Positions 45,461-55,080 of a DNA stretch of 64,000 nt are shown piece after piece (the stretch's first letter is position 1; each line of letters begins with the position of its first letter). The stretch comes from an uncultured Ignavibacteriota bacterium (lineage in GTDB: Bacteria; Bacteroidota; Ignavibacteria; UBA10030; UBA8401). The stretch is from NCBI GenBank assembly GCA_903861125.1, contig CAIOTF010000017.1:310001-374000 (forward strand), written 5' to 3'. A program made the translations under genes and the position numbers. Below the pieces are notes generated by a model. The model was given only the letters and a program-made list of their open reading frames with translations, made no database searches and was not told the DNA's origin.

Positions 45461-46315
45461 ATGAACTATAAAATTGCAGTAGCGCAGATAGATTCAACAG
45501 TCGGTAATCTTAAGAAAAATGTTGAACATCATATTGAGTTTGTACTAAAAGCGCTTGCCAAAAAAGTAGATATCGTTGTCTTCCCCGAATTAAGTCTTAC
45601 CGGATATTCAGTCAAAGATCTGAATTGGGATCTGGCCTTGCGGGCCGAACCGAACAAACATTTTACCGAACTGCTGAAACTTTCAAAACAGATTACAATT
45701 ATTGCGGGAGTTGTTGAAGAATCCCGTAATTATGGTATATACAATTCGGCATTTGTTTTTGAGGATGGCAGAGTTCATTCGGCACATCGGAAAAATTACC
45801 CTCCAACGTACGGTATGTTTGAAGAGATGCGATATTTCAGTCAAGGGAAAGATGTGAGGGTGTTTAATTCGAAATACGGGAAGCTTGGTATTCTGATCTG
45901 TGAAGACATGTGGCATATGGCGCTGCCGTATGTTCTTGCTCATGATGGTGCTGATGTTATCATCAGTTTAACCGCAAGTCCCACGAGGTTATCGGGTTCA
46001 TCTGAAGAACTGGCCGCTGCGAGCGTCAATCATGAACAGCATCGTGCGTACGCGCGATTGCTCTCAACATATGTCGTTTTTGCCAACCGCGTTGGTATTG
46101 AAGATGGTGTCAATTTCTGGGGCGGATCGCAGATCGTCGGACCAAATGGAGAATCTGTAGCAGAAGCTAAATTGTTTGAAGAAGATTTAATCGTTACAAA
46201 CATCGATGATAATGAAATTAGAAGAGCACGCCGCTTTTCGCGTCATTTTATTGATGATTCACCGGATTTCACAATCCAGCAGCTAAAAAACACTTTGAAA
46301 CGCAATTCAAAGTGA
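45461..46315 (+). CDS. Carbon-nitrogen hydrolase (nitrilase superfamily, NadE-glutaminase-like)
   Basis: 284 residues from the ATG at 45461, two bases after the previous stop; the start at 45440 would overlap and adds a non-homologous stretch. The Glu-Lys-Cys triad is visible: Glu in VVFPELSLTGY, Lys in HRKNYPPTYGMFEE, Cys in LGILICEDMWH. The pattern is closest to the glutaminase half of glutamine-dependent NAD synthetase, but no synthetase domain follows. An amidase delivering ammonia or carboxylic acid is likely; substrate unknown. Glutamate dehydrogenase follows. Confidence 0.88.
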   Translation: MNYKIAVAQIDSTVGNLKKNVEHHIEFVLKALAKKVDIVVFPELSLTGYSVKDLNWDLALRAEPNKHFTELLKLSKQITIIAGVVEESRNYGIYNSAFVFEDGRVHSAHRKNYPPTYGMFEEMRYFSQGKDVRVFNSKYGKLGILICEDMWHMALPYVLAHDGADVIISLTASPTRLSGSSEELAAASVNHEQHRAYARLLSTYVVFANRVGIEDGVNFWGGSQIVGPNGESVAEAKLFEEDLIVTNIDDNEIRRARRFSRHFIDDSPDFTIQQLKNTLKRNSK

Positions 46316-46355
46316 GTATTTTTGCATTCATTAACCTATTAACGAGGAAAATTGT

Positions 46356-47636
46356 ATGACGACAGAATATAAAGAACCGGGACCGGTTCTTGACCAGGAT
46401 AATCCATTTGAATCAATGATGCAGCGTTTTGATAAAGCTGCTGAGATTCTCCAATTAGAAAAAGGTGTTTATGAGTATCTCAAAACACCCGTAAAGCAAG
46501 TAACAGTCTCCATACCGATTCAAATGGATAGCGGACAAGTGGAGATCTTTGAAGGACACAGAGTGGTTCACAACGATATTCTTGGTCCGTCTAAAGGTGG
46601 TATCCGATATGCTCCCGATGTTAACATTGATGAAGTGAAGGCACTGGCCGCATGGATGACATGGAAATGCGCTTTGCTGAATGTTCCGTTCGGCGGAGCA
46701 AAAGGCGGTGTGAGATGCGATCCTACACTTCTTACCCAGGTTGAACTGGAAAAAATTACACGTCGTTATACTGCAAACATGATGGAAGTGTTTGGCGACG
46801 ATAAGGATATACCCGCACCTGATATGGGAACTAATGAGCAGACGATGGCATGGATGATGGACACGTATTCTATGCACATGCGAAAAACGGTCAGCGGTGT
46901 TGTGACCGGAAAACCACTCCTCATCGGTGGGTCACTTGGTCGTCGTGAAGCAACAGGGCGCGGTGTTATGATTGTTACGCTTGGCGCAATGGAAAAATTG
47001 GGGATGAAACCAAAAGAGACGTCCATTGTTGTTCAGGGATTCGGCAATGTCGGATCTATCTCAGCGCAGTTAATGAAAATGCAGGGATGCAAAGTTGTCG
47101 GCATATCGGATGTGACCGGCGGTTATTTCAATAAGCGTGGAATTGATATTGAAAAAGCTCTTGCGCATGTTGCAAAAAATAAAACTCTTGGCGGATTTGA
47201 CGGTGCAGATAAGATCACTCAGTCAGAATTGCTTGAATTAGAATGCGATGTTCTGATTCCCGCAGCAAAAGAGGATCAAATTACTCCGAAGAATGCCGGC
47301 AAGATCAAAGCAAAGATTATCTCTGAAGGAGCGAACGGACCGACAACGGCAAAAGCAGATCCTATCCTGAACGATCGCGGCATCATCGTCATTCCGGACA
47401 TTCTTGCAAATGCCGGTGGTGTAACGGTATCGTATTTCGAATGGGTGCAGGACCGTGTTGGGTATTTCTGGTCTTTAGACAGAGTAAACAGACGTCTGGA
47501 ACGAATGATGAAAGCTTCATTTGACAATGTGTATGAAACTGCGGCAAAGCATAAAGTGCCGTTGCGTATCGGAGCTTACATTGTGGCAATTGATAAGGTT
47601 GCACGCACGTTAAAGATCCGCGGAATTTACGCGTAA
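46356..47636 (+). CDS. gdhA: Glutamate dehydrogenase
   Basis: 426 residues, the hexameric small-GDH length. Reversible oxidative deamination of glutamate. GHRVVHNDILGPSKGGIRY, the substrate Lys in MTWKCALLNVPFGGAKGG, AWMMDTYSMH, and the Rossmann segment IVVQGFGNVGSISAQLM. The Rossmann loop with an Asp soon after the last strand (VVGISDVTGGYF) gives no decisive NAD/NADP choice. A good fit with peptide and amino-acid use implied by the secreted peptidases. Its stop overlaps the next gene (TAATG). Confidence 0.95.
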   Translation: MTTEYKEPGPVLDQDNPFESMMQRFDKAAEILQLEKGVYEYLKTPVKQVTVSIPIQMDSGQVEIFEGHRVVHNDILGPSKGGIRYAPDVNIDEVKALAAWMTWKCALLNVPFGGAKGGVRCDPTLLTQVELEKITRRYTANMMEVFGDDKDIPAPDMGTNEQTMAWMMDTYSMHMRKTVSGVVTGKPLLIGGSLGRREATGRGVMIVTLGAMEKLGMKPKETSIVVQGFGNVGSISAQLMKMQGCKVVGISDVTGGYFNKRGIDIEKALAHVAKNKTLGGFDGADKITQSELLELECDVLIPAAKEDQITPKNAGKIKAKIISEGANGPTTAKADPILNDRGIIVIPDILANAGGVTVSYFEWVQDRVGYFWSLDRVNRRLERMMKASFDNVYETAAKHKVPLRIGAYIVAIDKVARTLKIRGIYA

Positions 47637-48250
47637 TGGGATATGTCATGCGGAACATAGCGGCAGTTCTTTTTTTTGTTTCCGTATGTTTTGCAGTTGA
47701 ACGGCAACCGCAGCCAACGAATCGGGAAATATTTTTTCGATTGTGCGACTCAGCGGTGACTGAAATTGCATCGAACGGATTGATGCAGTTTCAGTCGGTG
47801 GCACTTCAAACCGGCCGTGATGTTATATCTTCATTTTTTCATCAGCGGTTCATACAGGGATTAGTGTTAAAAAATATTCCTGTGTTTGTAAAAACAGATT
47901 CAACTATGACGACTCTCGAACTGACCGTTCGTGAGTCGTCGGTTTTTTACGGGGAAGTGTTTAACGAATCTTTTTTCGGCGAACGCAGAACAGAACGAAA
48001 GATCAAGCTGAGCATCCTCGCCACACTCATTTCAAACAACGACGGAAAAGTTATCACTGTAATCCAGGTTTCAAGAATGTTTGTCGATACGGTAGCGTAT
48101 TCAACTATCGACCAATTAAATGATTCGGCGCCTCCTATGTCCGGTTATGTAAAACCTGAACTGAGTTTTTTTGACTCAATTATAGAACCTGCAATTGTGA
48201 CGGTCGCATCCGGTGTTGCTATTTACCTTTTCTTTACCATTCGAAGTTGA
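47636..48250 (+). CDS. Hypothetical membrane-anchored periplasmic protein
   Basis: 204 residues; ATG 47636 overlaps the gdh stop, and an internal ATG at 47648 begins the signal-like MRNIAAVLFFVSVCFAVERQ. The middle is a mixed alpha/beta domain (LRLCDSAV-like helix, then KNIPVFVKTD, TTLELTVRESSVFYGEVF and KIKLSILATLIS strands). A hydrophobic C-terminal segment, IVTVASGVAIYLFFTI, ends in RS and looks like an anchor. I recognise no family. It lies between gdh and a CapA-like gene with overlaps on both sides, so it is translated as part of that chain. Confidence 0.7.
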   Translation: MGYVMRNIAAVLFFVSVCFAVERQPQPTNREIFFRLCDSAVTEIASNGLMQFQSVALQTGRDVISSFFHQRFIQGLVLKNIPVFVKTDSTMTTLELTVRESSVFYGEVFNESFFGERRTERKIKLSILATLISNNDGKVITVIQVSRMFVDTVAYSTIDQLNDSAPPMSGYVKPELSFFDSIIEPAIVTVASGVAIYLFFTIRS

Positions 48251-49332
48251 TCGGTACGAATACTCCATTGAATAACACATTGACAAAAGCAATATTTGCG
48301 GTTTTTGCGGTTACACTACTAATTATCGCTGAATTACTTCTGCTCTTTTTCGAGCGTATCCATACGGTAACTCCATTACCAATGGAAAAAAACATCGGTC
48401 ATACCGTCCAGTTTCTTGCATTTGGAGATGTAAATCTTGGTAGAACCGTCGGTCAAAAGATACTTAAAATCAGTGCCAGTTATCCATTCGAAAAATACGA
48501 TGTAAAGCAGGATTCGGCAGACATTGTCTTTGCTAATTTGGAAAGTCAGGTTTCGGATCAGCACGGTGAAACGGGTCATCCAAAATATAATTTGATATTT
48601 ACCGCGCCACCGGAAGCGATTACTGCACTGAAAATGTCTGGTATTAATCTGTTTTCAACAGCAAACAATCATGCATTCGATTATGGCATTGCGGCACTGA
48701 AAGAGACTATCGATCGACTTCAACAAGCGAACATTCGCTTCGTTGGCACGTCTAAAGAGAGTGCAAATACATTTAATCCGCTAATCATCGAGAAAAATAG
48801 CATAAAATTTGCTATCTTTAGTGTAACATCGTTCGTTAACATCACCGTGAACGGGTGGCAGCGATATATAGCAACACCGGATACGGCGCAATTAGCGAAA
48901 AAGATAAGAATGGTTAGAGATTCCGTAGATGTTGTAGTAATGAGTTATCACGGAGGCATTGAATACACAGATGAACCTGCGAAGAAAGTCAGAGATTTTG
49001 CAGATTGGTGCGTAAACAATGGGGTTGATATTTTTCTTGGTCACCATCCGCATGTGCCGTTTGGGATCGAAAAAAAAGGTAAAAGTTTCATTGTTCACTC
49101 TTTAGGAAATTTTATTTTTTATCAGCCTCAGCATTATTGGACGCAACGAAGTTACGGCGTGAAATTTCTGATAGAGAAGAACGATACGGCTGCCACCGTG
49201 ATGTTATCACAGCTTTATCCCGTTAATGTTTCTATGCAGACGAAACGATTGACGGATTCATTGGAATACAGCAAACTGATCCGTAGAACACAGCAACTAT
49301 CAAACATCGATCTTTCACATTACTGGAATTAA
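48247..49332 (+). CDS. CapA-like (PGA_cap) metallophosphatase-fold membrane protein
   Basis: 361 residues from a TTG that overlaps the previous stop. N-terminal transmembrane helix (AIFAVFAVTLLIIAELLLLFF), then the CapA domain: FLAFGDVNLGR, IVFANLESQVSD, STANNHAFDYG, VVVMSYHGGIEY, DIFLGHHPHVPFGIE and IVHSLGNFIF, which supply the metal ligands of the calcineurin-like fold. Poly-gamma-glutamate synthesis proteins gave the family its name, but no other capsule gene is present here. A cell-envelope role is likely, with substrate unknown. Confidence 0.88.
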   Translation: MIGTNTPLNNTLTKAIFAVFAVTLLIIAELLLLFFERIHTVTPLPMEKNIGHTVQFLAFGDVNLGRTVGQKILKISASYPFEKYDVKQDSADIVFANLESQVSDQHGETGHPKYNLIFTAPPEAITALKMSGINLFSTANNHAFDYGIAALKETIDRLQQANIRFVGTSKESANTFNPLIIEKNSIKFAIFSVTSFVNITVNGWQRYIATPDTAQLAKKIRMVRDSVDVVVMSYHGGIEYTDEPAKKVRDFADWCVNNGVDIFLGHHPHVPFGIEKKGKSFIVHSLGNFIFYQPQHYWTQRSYGVKFLIEKNDTAATVMLSQLYPVNVSMQTKRLTDSLEYSKLIRRTQQLSNIDLSHYWN

Positions 49333-49333
49333 C

Positions 49334-50137
49334 GTGATCAAAGCTTTTCCTTACATTGTTGCACTTAGCATCTCTATACTTTTCATATCCTGTTCAACGA
49401 CGGAAGAAACTATTTCATTGCCAGTGGAAGAACGCTTCGCAAAAGCGAAAGCCTTGTTTGATAATGGAGACTATCTCGAAGCGATTGAAGATTTTAAGTC
49501 CATTACTGTTCAGTACCAGGGAAGTGAATTTGGCGACGATGCACAGTACTATCTTGCAGAATGCAGATTCATCAGAGGTGAATTTATTCTTGCATCGGCG
49601 GAATATGACAATCTTGTTCGATTGATGCCTGGAAGCCCTTTTGTTCCAATTGCACGCTACAAACGGGCCGAGGCCTATTATCAGTTGTCGCCTAAGCCGC
49701 AATTGGATCAAAAATATACGCGTTATGCACTTGATAATTTCCAGACCTACATTGAGTTCTCGCCGACCGATACGCTGGTAAAGGATGCTGAACGGAAGAT
49801 CGAAGAATTGACATTGAAACTATCCAAAAAGATGTTCGATGGCGGCGTATTATACTACAAATTGGAATATTATAAAGCTGCCGTTTCGTATTTTGATAAG
49901 TTGATACAGGAATACCACGATTCTCCCTACGTGGATGATGGTATGTTCTGGAAAGCGAAAAGCCAGGCTGAACGGAAAGATTTTTCAGGTGCTGAACAGA
50001 CGCTGAATGAATTACTCATGAAATTTCCGGACACTGAGTATCAACAGGAGATCACTGAACTGCAAAAGAAAATAACCGATGATAGAATTGAATTTCTTGA
50101 AGTTCAGCAGAAACGGCAAGCGATCAAATTACAATGA
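49334..50137 (+). CDS. bamD: Outer membrane assembly lipoprotein BamD
   Basis: 267 residues, GTG start. Lipoprotein signal with lipobox LFISC (Cys20). Five TPR-like helix pairs: FAKAKALFDNGDYLEAIEDFKSI, DAQYYLAECRFIRGEFILASAEYDNLV, IARYKRAEAYYQLSPKPQLDQKYTR, and later FDGGVLYYKLEYYKAAVSYFDKLI. The arrangement and length match BamD/YfiO, the TPR partner of the BamA beta-barrel insertase. It follows the CapA gene by 1 bp and overlaps the thioesterase gene. Confidence 0.9.
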   Translation: MIKAFPYIVALSISILFISCSTTEETISLPVEERFAKAKALFDNGDYLEAIEDFKSITVQYQGSEFGDDAQYYLAECRFIRGEFILASAEYDNLVRLMPGSPFVPIARYKRAEAYYQLSPKPQLDQKYTRYALDNFQTYIEFSPTDTLVKDAERKIEELTLKLSKKMFDGGVLYYKLEYYKAAVSYFDKLIQEYHDSPYVDDGMFWKAKSQAERKDFSGAEQTLNELLMKFPDTEYQQEITELQKKITDDRIEFLEVQQKRQAIKLQ

Positions 50138-50613
50138 AAAATGTACTTCCTTTACAATCGCATCAAGCCAGCATGACGCAGTTGGTTCTGCCCAACGATA
50201 CCAATCAACTGGGGAATCTACTCGGCGGACAATTGATGCATTGGATAGATCTTGTCGCTGCGATCGCTTCTGCCCGTCATTCACACAGAATTTGTGTCAC
50301 AGCATCCGTTGATGACCTTAATTTTCTTCATCCGATCAAAACCGGTGAAGTGGTGACGATGTATGCATCCGTCAATCGGGTTTTTCGAACGTCTATGGAA
50401 GTAGGAGTGAAGGTCCTTTCCGAGAACCTTTTGACCGGAACGTTGAAACACGCGAATACTGCATATCTAACATTTGTTGCACTTGATGATAACGGTTCTC
50501 CGATGCAAGTGCCTCAAGTAACGGTTATTACAGAAGAAGAACAACGCCGGTTTGACGATGCACTGCATCGCAGGGAACTTCGATTGTCACGCAGAAAAAA
50601 ATTACTTCATTAA
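50134..50613 (+). CDS. Acyl-CoA thioesterase (hotdog fold, YciA/BACH type)
   Basis: 159 residues. LPNDTNQLGNLLGGQLMHWIDLVAAIAS is the acyl-CoA hydrolase signature with catalytic Asn/Asp region and the long hotdog helix; VDDLNFLHPIKTGEVV follows. The C-terminal ERRFDDAL-like helix with RRELRLSRRK is basic. Cleaves acyl-CoA to free acid and CoA. Overlaps bamD by 4 bp. Confidence 0.92.
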   Translation: MKNVLPLQSHQASMTQLVLPNDTNQLGNLLGGQLMHWIDLVAAIASARHSHRICVTASVDDLNFLHPIKTGEVVTMYASVNRVFRTSMEVGVKVLSENLLTGTLKHANTAYLTFVALDDNGSPMQVPQVTVITEEEQRRFDDALHRRELRLSRRKKLLH

Positions 50614-50624
50614 CTCTGAACCAT

Positions 50625-52856
50625 GTGACTGCAAAAAAGGGGAACTTTTGCTTACAAACTGATTTATGCATTGAAATTCTGTTTGTGCTGAACTTTCTTC
50701 TTCCCGTGGTATCGACTGCACAGATACAAGCCGTACATTCCATCAGCGTTGTTCAGAAATTTGAACTTCCTTCCGTGGTACTGAAACCGTCATTCATTCA
50801 TTTTTTTTCTTCAAAATATCCTGATCTGTTGTACTTCAACAGCGATTCGTCCGTTCTTTCTGTTATGAAAAATAACGGAATGGGAATATTTAAAGGAGAG
50901 CGAACTGTTGGTCGTACTTCGAACGTAACTTCGATTACTGTGGGTAATATTAACGATGACGGGATTGATGATATTATCATTGTCCATCGCGAACAGAATA
51001 ATGTTGAAGTTCTGGTCAGCAAACGGTCGGATTCAACGTATGAACAAGCATCATATTCTGTAAATTTTTATCCGGAGAATGTTACTATTGGCGATCTCAA
51101 TAATGATAAGATCCCCGATATTATGAGTTATGGGAAACTGTCATCCGGAATTAGTTTTCTTCAGGGGAAAGGGAAAGGAAAATTTAAGACCAGCAGAACG
51201 CTTTTTGAGAATATTCCTGTCAGTGATTTGTCATTGATTGCGTTAAATGGAGATAATATCGTTGACGTTGCATTGCACAACTGGCTGATCAACGAAACTA
51301 TTTTATATTTGGGATTGGGGAAATTGAAATTTTCGGAACAAACAGTCCTATCGTTCTCAGAGGACAGCGTACGGACATTGTTTGAAGACTTTAATGGAGA
51401 TAAACTGGCCGATGTTGCTGTGTCGTCTGCAAAAGACAGGACTATACAGATACTTGAAGGCGATGGTCTGGGGAATTTTTCATTTTCGCAGGCATTGCCG
51501 ATTTATAGTATCTCTTCGAAATTGTTAAAGGGATCTTTTCAAGGATTTGATTCTAAAGATATCGTTCTTGTTGACGGGAGTTCAAATACATTTTCATTAT
51601 TCCTTAATAAGAATAATGGCAAGTTCTATGATGAAATTGTTTATGGAATTGATCCCGAACCATCGGAAATATTAGTCGGTGATGTGAATAGCGACGGATT
51701 ATCCGATATAGTGCGGTTTGGTAAGCGTCGTAGTGAATATTGCGTTACGTGGAATTCGAGCACGGAATTTTCCTCCAAAAGTGAGGAAACGTCATTTGCT
51801 GTCGGTCTAAAACCGAATAATCTTTTTGTTTTAGACCTGAATGGTGACGGAAAAGATGATATTGTAGTGAGTAATCTTGAATCATCAACATTGTCAGTAT
51901 TAATGTCGAATACTCGTAATTTTTCCGGTCAGATTTCACTTGAAACGCCTGAAAAACCAGTATCAGTTTCGTTGTATGCAAAGACCGACTCTACTGTAAC
52001 ACTCTATACAGTTCACCAGGAAAATCCTAAAATATCGCTGATTACACTCCGGAAAGAAAAAGATTCATTATCCGCACGGATGGGGGATGTTGAACAGTTT
52101 TCCATCTCACTACCGGAAAAACCTATTACTGTATTACCCGACGTCTCGTATATGGAAAAAGGTATCTCGTTGTATGCGTTTATGTCTTCGGCAACGAATT
52201 CAATTATCTTTTATCAGCAGGTAAAAGGGACCCGTTTCATTACCAAAAGTCTGATGCCAGTTATACCTTCAAAAATAGTATTTTCAACGATCAACGATCT
52301 TAATAATGACGGGAAGACAGATCTTCTGTATGTTTACAGCGATATTAACTCCCAGAATAATTTATTGGGTGTGACATTGAACGATTCAACCGGAAATTTC
52401 AAAGGTAAGGTCTATTCAACAATCCTTCCCGATTCAACAATTAAAAGAGCAATGATTTTCATCGATGATTTTAATGGCGATCAAAATAAGGATTGCTTAC
52501 TGTACACCGAACCAGATAATTCACTGCGTTTGTCCCTTGGCAATAAAGAAAACCAATTTGAACGATTTGAATCTGTTGAAGAATCTCTTGCGGTTAAATC
52601 ACCGGATCAGATACAAACCTACGATTTTGATAATGACGGTATTCTTGATATTTTATTTGCCGATAGGACAACAGATGGCTTGATGTTTTTCCGGGGGAAA
52701 GGGAACGGAAAATTTTATCATCGAGTTCGTTTAGCCGATCTGCCAAAAGAGTCTATTTTCCGCTGCGGAGATTTTAATGGAGACAGTGCAGTTGATATTG
52801 CATATACAAATCCAACCGGTCATACCATCACAGTGATCTATGGTATTCAAAAATAA
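50625..52856 (+). CDS. Secreted FG-GAP/VCBS-repeat beta-propeller protein
   Basis: 743 residues from a GTG at 50625 (no better in-frame start; the signal-like CIEILFVLNFLLPVVSTAQ follows). At least eight repeats carry the calcium-type D-x-N-x-D-G-x-x-D core: GNINDDGIDDIII, GDLNNDKIPDIM, FNGDKLADVAV, GDVNSDGLSDIV, LDLNGDGKDDIVV, NDLNNDGKTDLL, FDNDGILDILF, GDFNGDSAVDIAY. These are integrin-alpha-like propeller blades. No T9SS tail is obvious at its end, since it finishes with the last blade. Overlaps the following secreted protease by 17 bp, so the two are likely made together. Confidence 0.88.
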   Translation: MTAKKGNFCLQTDLCIEILFVLNFLLPVVSTAQIQAVHSISVVQKFELPSVVLKPSFIHFFSSKYPDLLYFNSDSSVLSVMKNNGMGIFKGERTVGRTSNVTSITVGNINDDGIDDIIIVHREQNNVEVLVSKRSDSTYEQASYSVNFYPENVTIGDLNNDKIPDIMSYGKLSSGISFLQGKGKGKFKTSRTLFENIPVSDLSLIALNGDNIVDVALHNWLINETILYLGLGKLKFSEQTVLSFSEDSVRTLFEDFNGDKLADVAVSSAKDRTIQILEGDGLGNFSFSQALPIYSISSKLLKGSFQGFDSKDIVLVDGSSNTFSLFLNKNNGKFYDEIVYGIDPEPSEILVGDVNSDGLSDIVRFGKRRSEYCVTWNSSTEFSSKSEETSFAVGLKPNNLFVLDLNGDGKDDIVVSNLESSTLSVLMSNTRNFSGQISLETPEKPVSVSLYAKTDSTVTLYTVHQENPKISLITLRKEKDSLSARMGDVEQFSISLPEKPITVLPDVSYMEKGISLYAFMSSATNSIIFYQQVKGTRFITKSLMPVIPSKIVFSTINDLNNDGKTDLLYVYSDINSQNNLLGVTLNDSTGNFKGKVYSTILPDSTIKRAMIFIDDFNGDQNKDCLLYTEPDNSLRLSLGNKENQFERFESVEESLAVKSPDQIQTYDFDNDGILDILFADRTTDGLMFFRGKGNGKFYHRVRLADLPKESIFRCGDFNGDSAVDIAYTNPTGHTITVIYGIQK

Positions 52857-54423
52857 ATTTATCGTCTTAATGTTCTTTGTTGCGATGCTGAGTGCTCAGG
52901 AACAATCGGAAAAATGCGGAACATTCCGTCATGTGCGTTCATTGAATCAGGCAAAGAAATTGCATCTGAAACTTCCGGCGGTTACACGTCCGGAACTTCA
53001 GAAATCGGTGCTGACACGCAATCAAAAGTTTAGAATACATTTCGATACATCTGGAGTCAATACGCCGGCCATGGTTGACGTTGCCGGAAACCGTGTGCCG
53101 AATTCAATGCAGAAATATTTGGATACGCTCAGCGTTATTCTCGATTCAGTATGGAATGCCGAAATCGTAACGTATGGTTTCAGCGAACCCCCGGCTGACG
53201 AAAATAGAGGTGGAGGGAACGAATACGATTTTTATGTTCTCAATCTTGGTGCCGGTTTGTTTGGAGAAACTGTTATCGAATATGATATTCCTGTCGGAAC
53301 ATCAAAAATAAATCAGCAGTATGCATCTTTTATCCGGATTGAAAATGATTTCGGCTTAGGTTACCGGACAAAAGGTATTCTTGCGGTTCTTGCCACAACG
53401 GCACATGAATTTCATCATGCTGTTCAAGTGGGCGGTTCGGGAGTATGGGAAGATGACCAGTTCTATTTTTATGAAATGTGTGCGGAGTCAATGGAGAATA
53501 CAGTTTTTAAAGATGCAAAAGATTATATCTATGATGTACAGACATATTTTAAGAATCTATCCTCAATTCCTCTTTTTGCACTACGTTCACAGACAAGTTT
53601 TGCAGGATACGAAAGGGCAATTTGGGGAATGTTTCTGATGAAAAAATACAGCGCTTCGGTCATGAAGGATATTTGGGATGAAATGAAACAGATACGCCCT
53701 GTCCCGGCATTGACTAATTCACTCAACAAACATTCCACATCAATACAGCGGGAATATGTAGATTTCTCATTTTTCAATTTTTATACTGCGCATCGTGCCG
53801 ATTCCGTACACGGTTACACTGATGCAAAAATATTCCCGTCCGTTGTGCTTTCTGGTTCAGCAGTTGCTAGTCCGGTTATTCAGGAAATATCTGTAGAGTC
53901 AAAAAGTTTTGTATCAAATTATTATAAGGTGAGTCAATCTTCTGATTCGGCGTTTATTATTGTTTCCAACACAAATTACGATGATCTGGTCAGTGACGGA
54001 CAAAAAACGCTTATGTCAAAGATTGCATACACATCATCGTCTACTTCCGGTTTTCCGTCAATAGCAAATTCCATCTATGCATCGTTTTCGGCAACGGAAC
54101 CGCAGCATTGGTCCTATATTCCTTTAGGTAAAAAATCACTTCCGTCATGCTTCCCAAATCCTCTAAAACCTTCTACTTCTTCATTACTTATTTCGCTGGA
54201 AGGCTTTGGTGCACCAAATGACGCAATTCTTACGATTGTATCTGCCATCGACCTCGATCTCGTTTATACACATTCCATTGAATATACAACGTTTTCTGGC
54301 ATACAATATGCAGAATGGAAAGGGAGGGATAATAAAGGGGAAATAGTGCCATCGGGGATATATTTGTATATTTTGTCAAAGGGATCAAATAGTATCAAGG
54401 GAAAATTTGCAGTAATTAGATGA
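52840..54423 (+). CDS. Secreted HExxH metallopeptidase-like protein with type IX sorting domain
   Basis: 527 residues. Signal peptide (NKFIVLMFFVAMLSAQ), a protease domain with zinc motif in TTAHEFHHAVQ and a likely third ligand in MCAESMEN, resembling MXAN_6640-type putative metalloproteases, and a beta-rich spacer. The last 85 or so residues fit a type IX (Por) C-terminal sorting domain: CFPNPLKPSTSSLLISLEG, then WKGRDNKGEIVPSGIYLYIL and KGKFAVIR. It therefore predicts a working type IX secretion system in this organism. Overlaps ccmA by 4 bp. Confidence 0.85.
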   Translation: MVFKNKFIVLMFFVAMLSAQEQSEKCGTFRHVRSLNQAKKLHLKLPAVTRPELQKSVLTRNQKFRIHFDTSGVNTPAMVDVAGNRVPNSMQKYLDTLSVILDSVWNAEIVTYGFSEPPADENRGGGNEYDFYVLNLGAGLFGETVIEYDIPVGTSKINQQYASFIRIENDFGLGYRTKGILAVLATTAHEFHHAVQVGGSGVWEDDQFYFYEMCAESMENTVFKDAKDYIYDVQTYFKNLSSIPLFALRSQTSFAGYERAIWGMFLMKKYSASVMKDIWDEMKQIRPVPALTNSLNKHSTSIQREYVDFSFFNFYTAHRADSVHGYTDAKIFPSVVLSGSAVASPVIQEISVESKSFVSNYYKVSQSSDSAFIIVSNTNYDDLVSDGQKTLMSKIAYTSSSTSGFPSIANSIYASFSATEPQHWSYIPLGKKSLPSCFPNPLKPSTSSLLISLEGFGAPNDAILTIVSAIDLDLVYTHSIEYTTFSGIQYAEWKGRDNKGEIVPSGIYLYILSKGSNSIKGKFAVIR

Positions 54424-55055
54424 AAAAACTGACCTTTAAGTCCGAAAATATTAGTAAATTATACAACAGAAAGATCATATTTGAAAAAATATCATTTTTG
54501 CTGAATGAAGGGACCGCATTTGCAGTAACAGGAAAGAATGGGTCCGGAAAATCAACATTGGTAAAAATTCTATGTGGTGTACTGACTCCGACAAAAGGTT
54601 TGATCGAATTTACGGTTGATGGAAAGCTGGTACCGTATCCTGATTATTATCCACACATTGGTTTGGTTTCTCCATATTTGAATTTATACGAAGAGTTTTC
54701 TGCTGAAGAAAATTTATCCTTCATTATGAAAGTTAGAAGTCTTGGGAGTGAAAGTGTGCAACGTGCTGAAATGCTGCTGCATGAGTTCGGTATATACGAC
54801 CACCGGAAGAAGGAAGTAAAATATTATTCCTCCGGGATGAAACAACGTCTTAAGTATTGTGCTGCGTTGCTGCACGAACCTTCGGTACTTGTTTTGGATG
54901 AACCTTCGTCGAATTTAGATCAGTATGGAATCGAAGCTGTAAGGAAGTTCATGAAAATACAAAAACAAAACGGCATTCTGATTTTTGCAACCAATGATAA
55001 AGATGATCTCGAATTTGCCGACACGGTATATTCTGTTGAAAACGGGAAGCGTTAA
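54420..55055 (+). CDS. ccmA: Cytochrome c maturation ABC transporter ATPase CcmA
   Basis: 211 residues. Walker A GKNGSGKST, ABC signature YSSGMKQRLKY, Walker B VLVLDEPSSNLD. Short single-domain ATPase followed by ccmB and ccmC, which identifies it as CcmA; its ATP hydrolysis frees holo-CcmE from CcmC/D. First of six ccm genes in order A-B-C-D-E-F. Confidence 0.92.
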   Translation: MKKLTFKSENISKLYNRKIIFEKISFLLNEGTAFAVTGKNGSGKSTLVKILCGVLTPTKGLIEFTVDGKLVPYPDYYPHIGLVSPYLNLYEEFSAEENLSFIMKVRSLGSESVQRAEMLLHEFGIYDHRKKEVKYYSSGMKQRLKYCAALLHEPSVLVLDEPSSNLDQYGIEAVRKFMKIQKQNGILIFATNDKDDLEFADTVYSVENGKR

Positions 55056-55080
55056 AAATTAATATTACGTATTCACTGCT

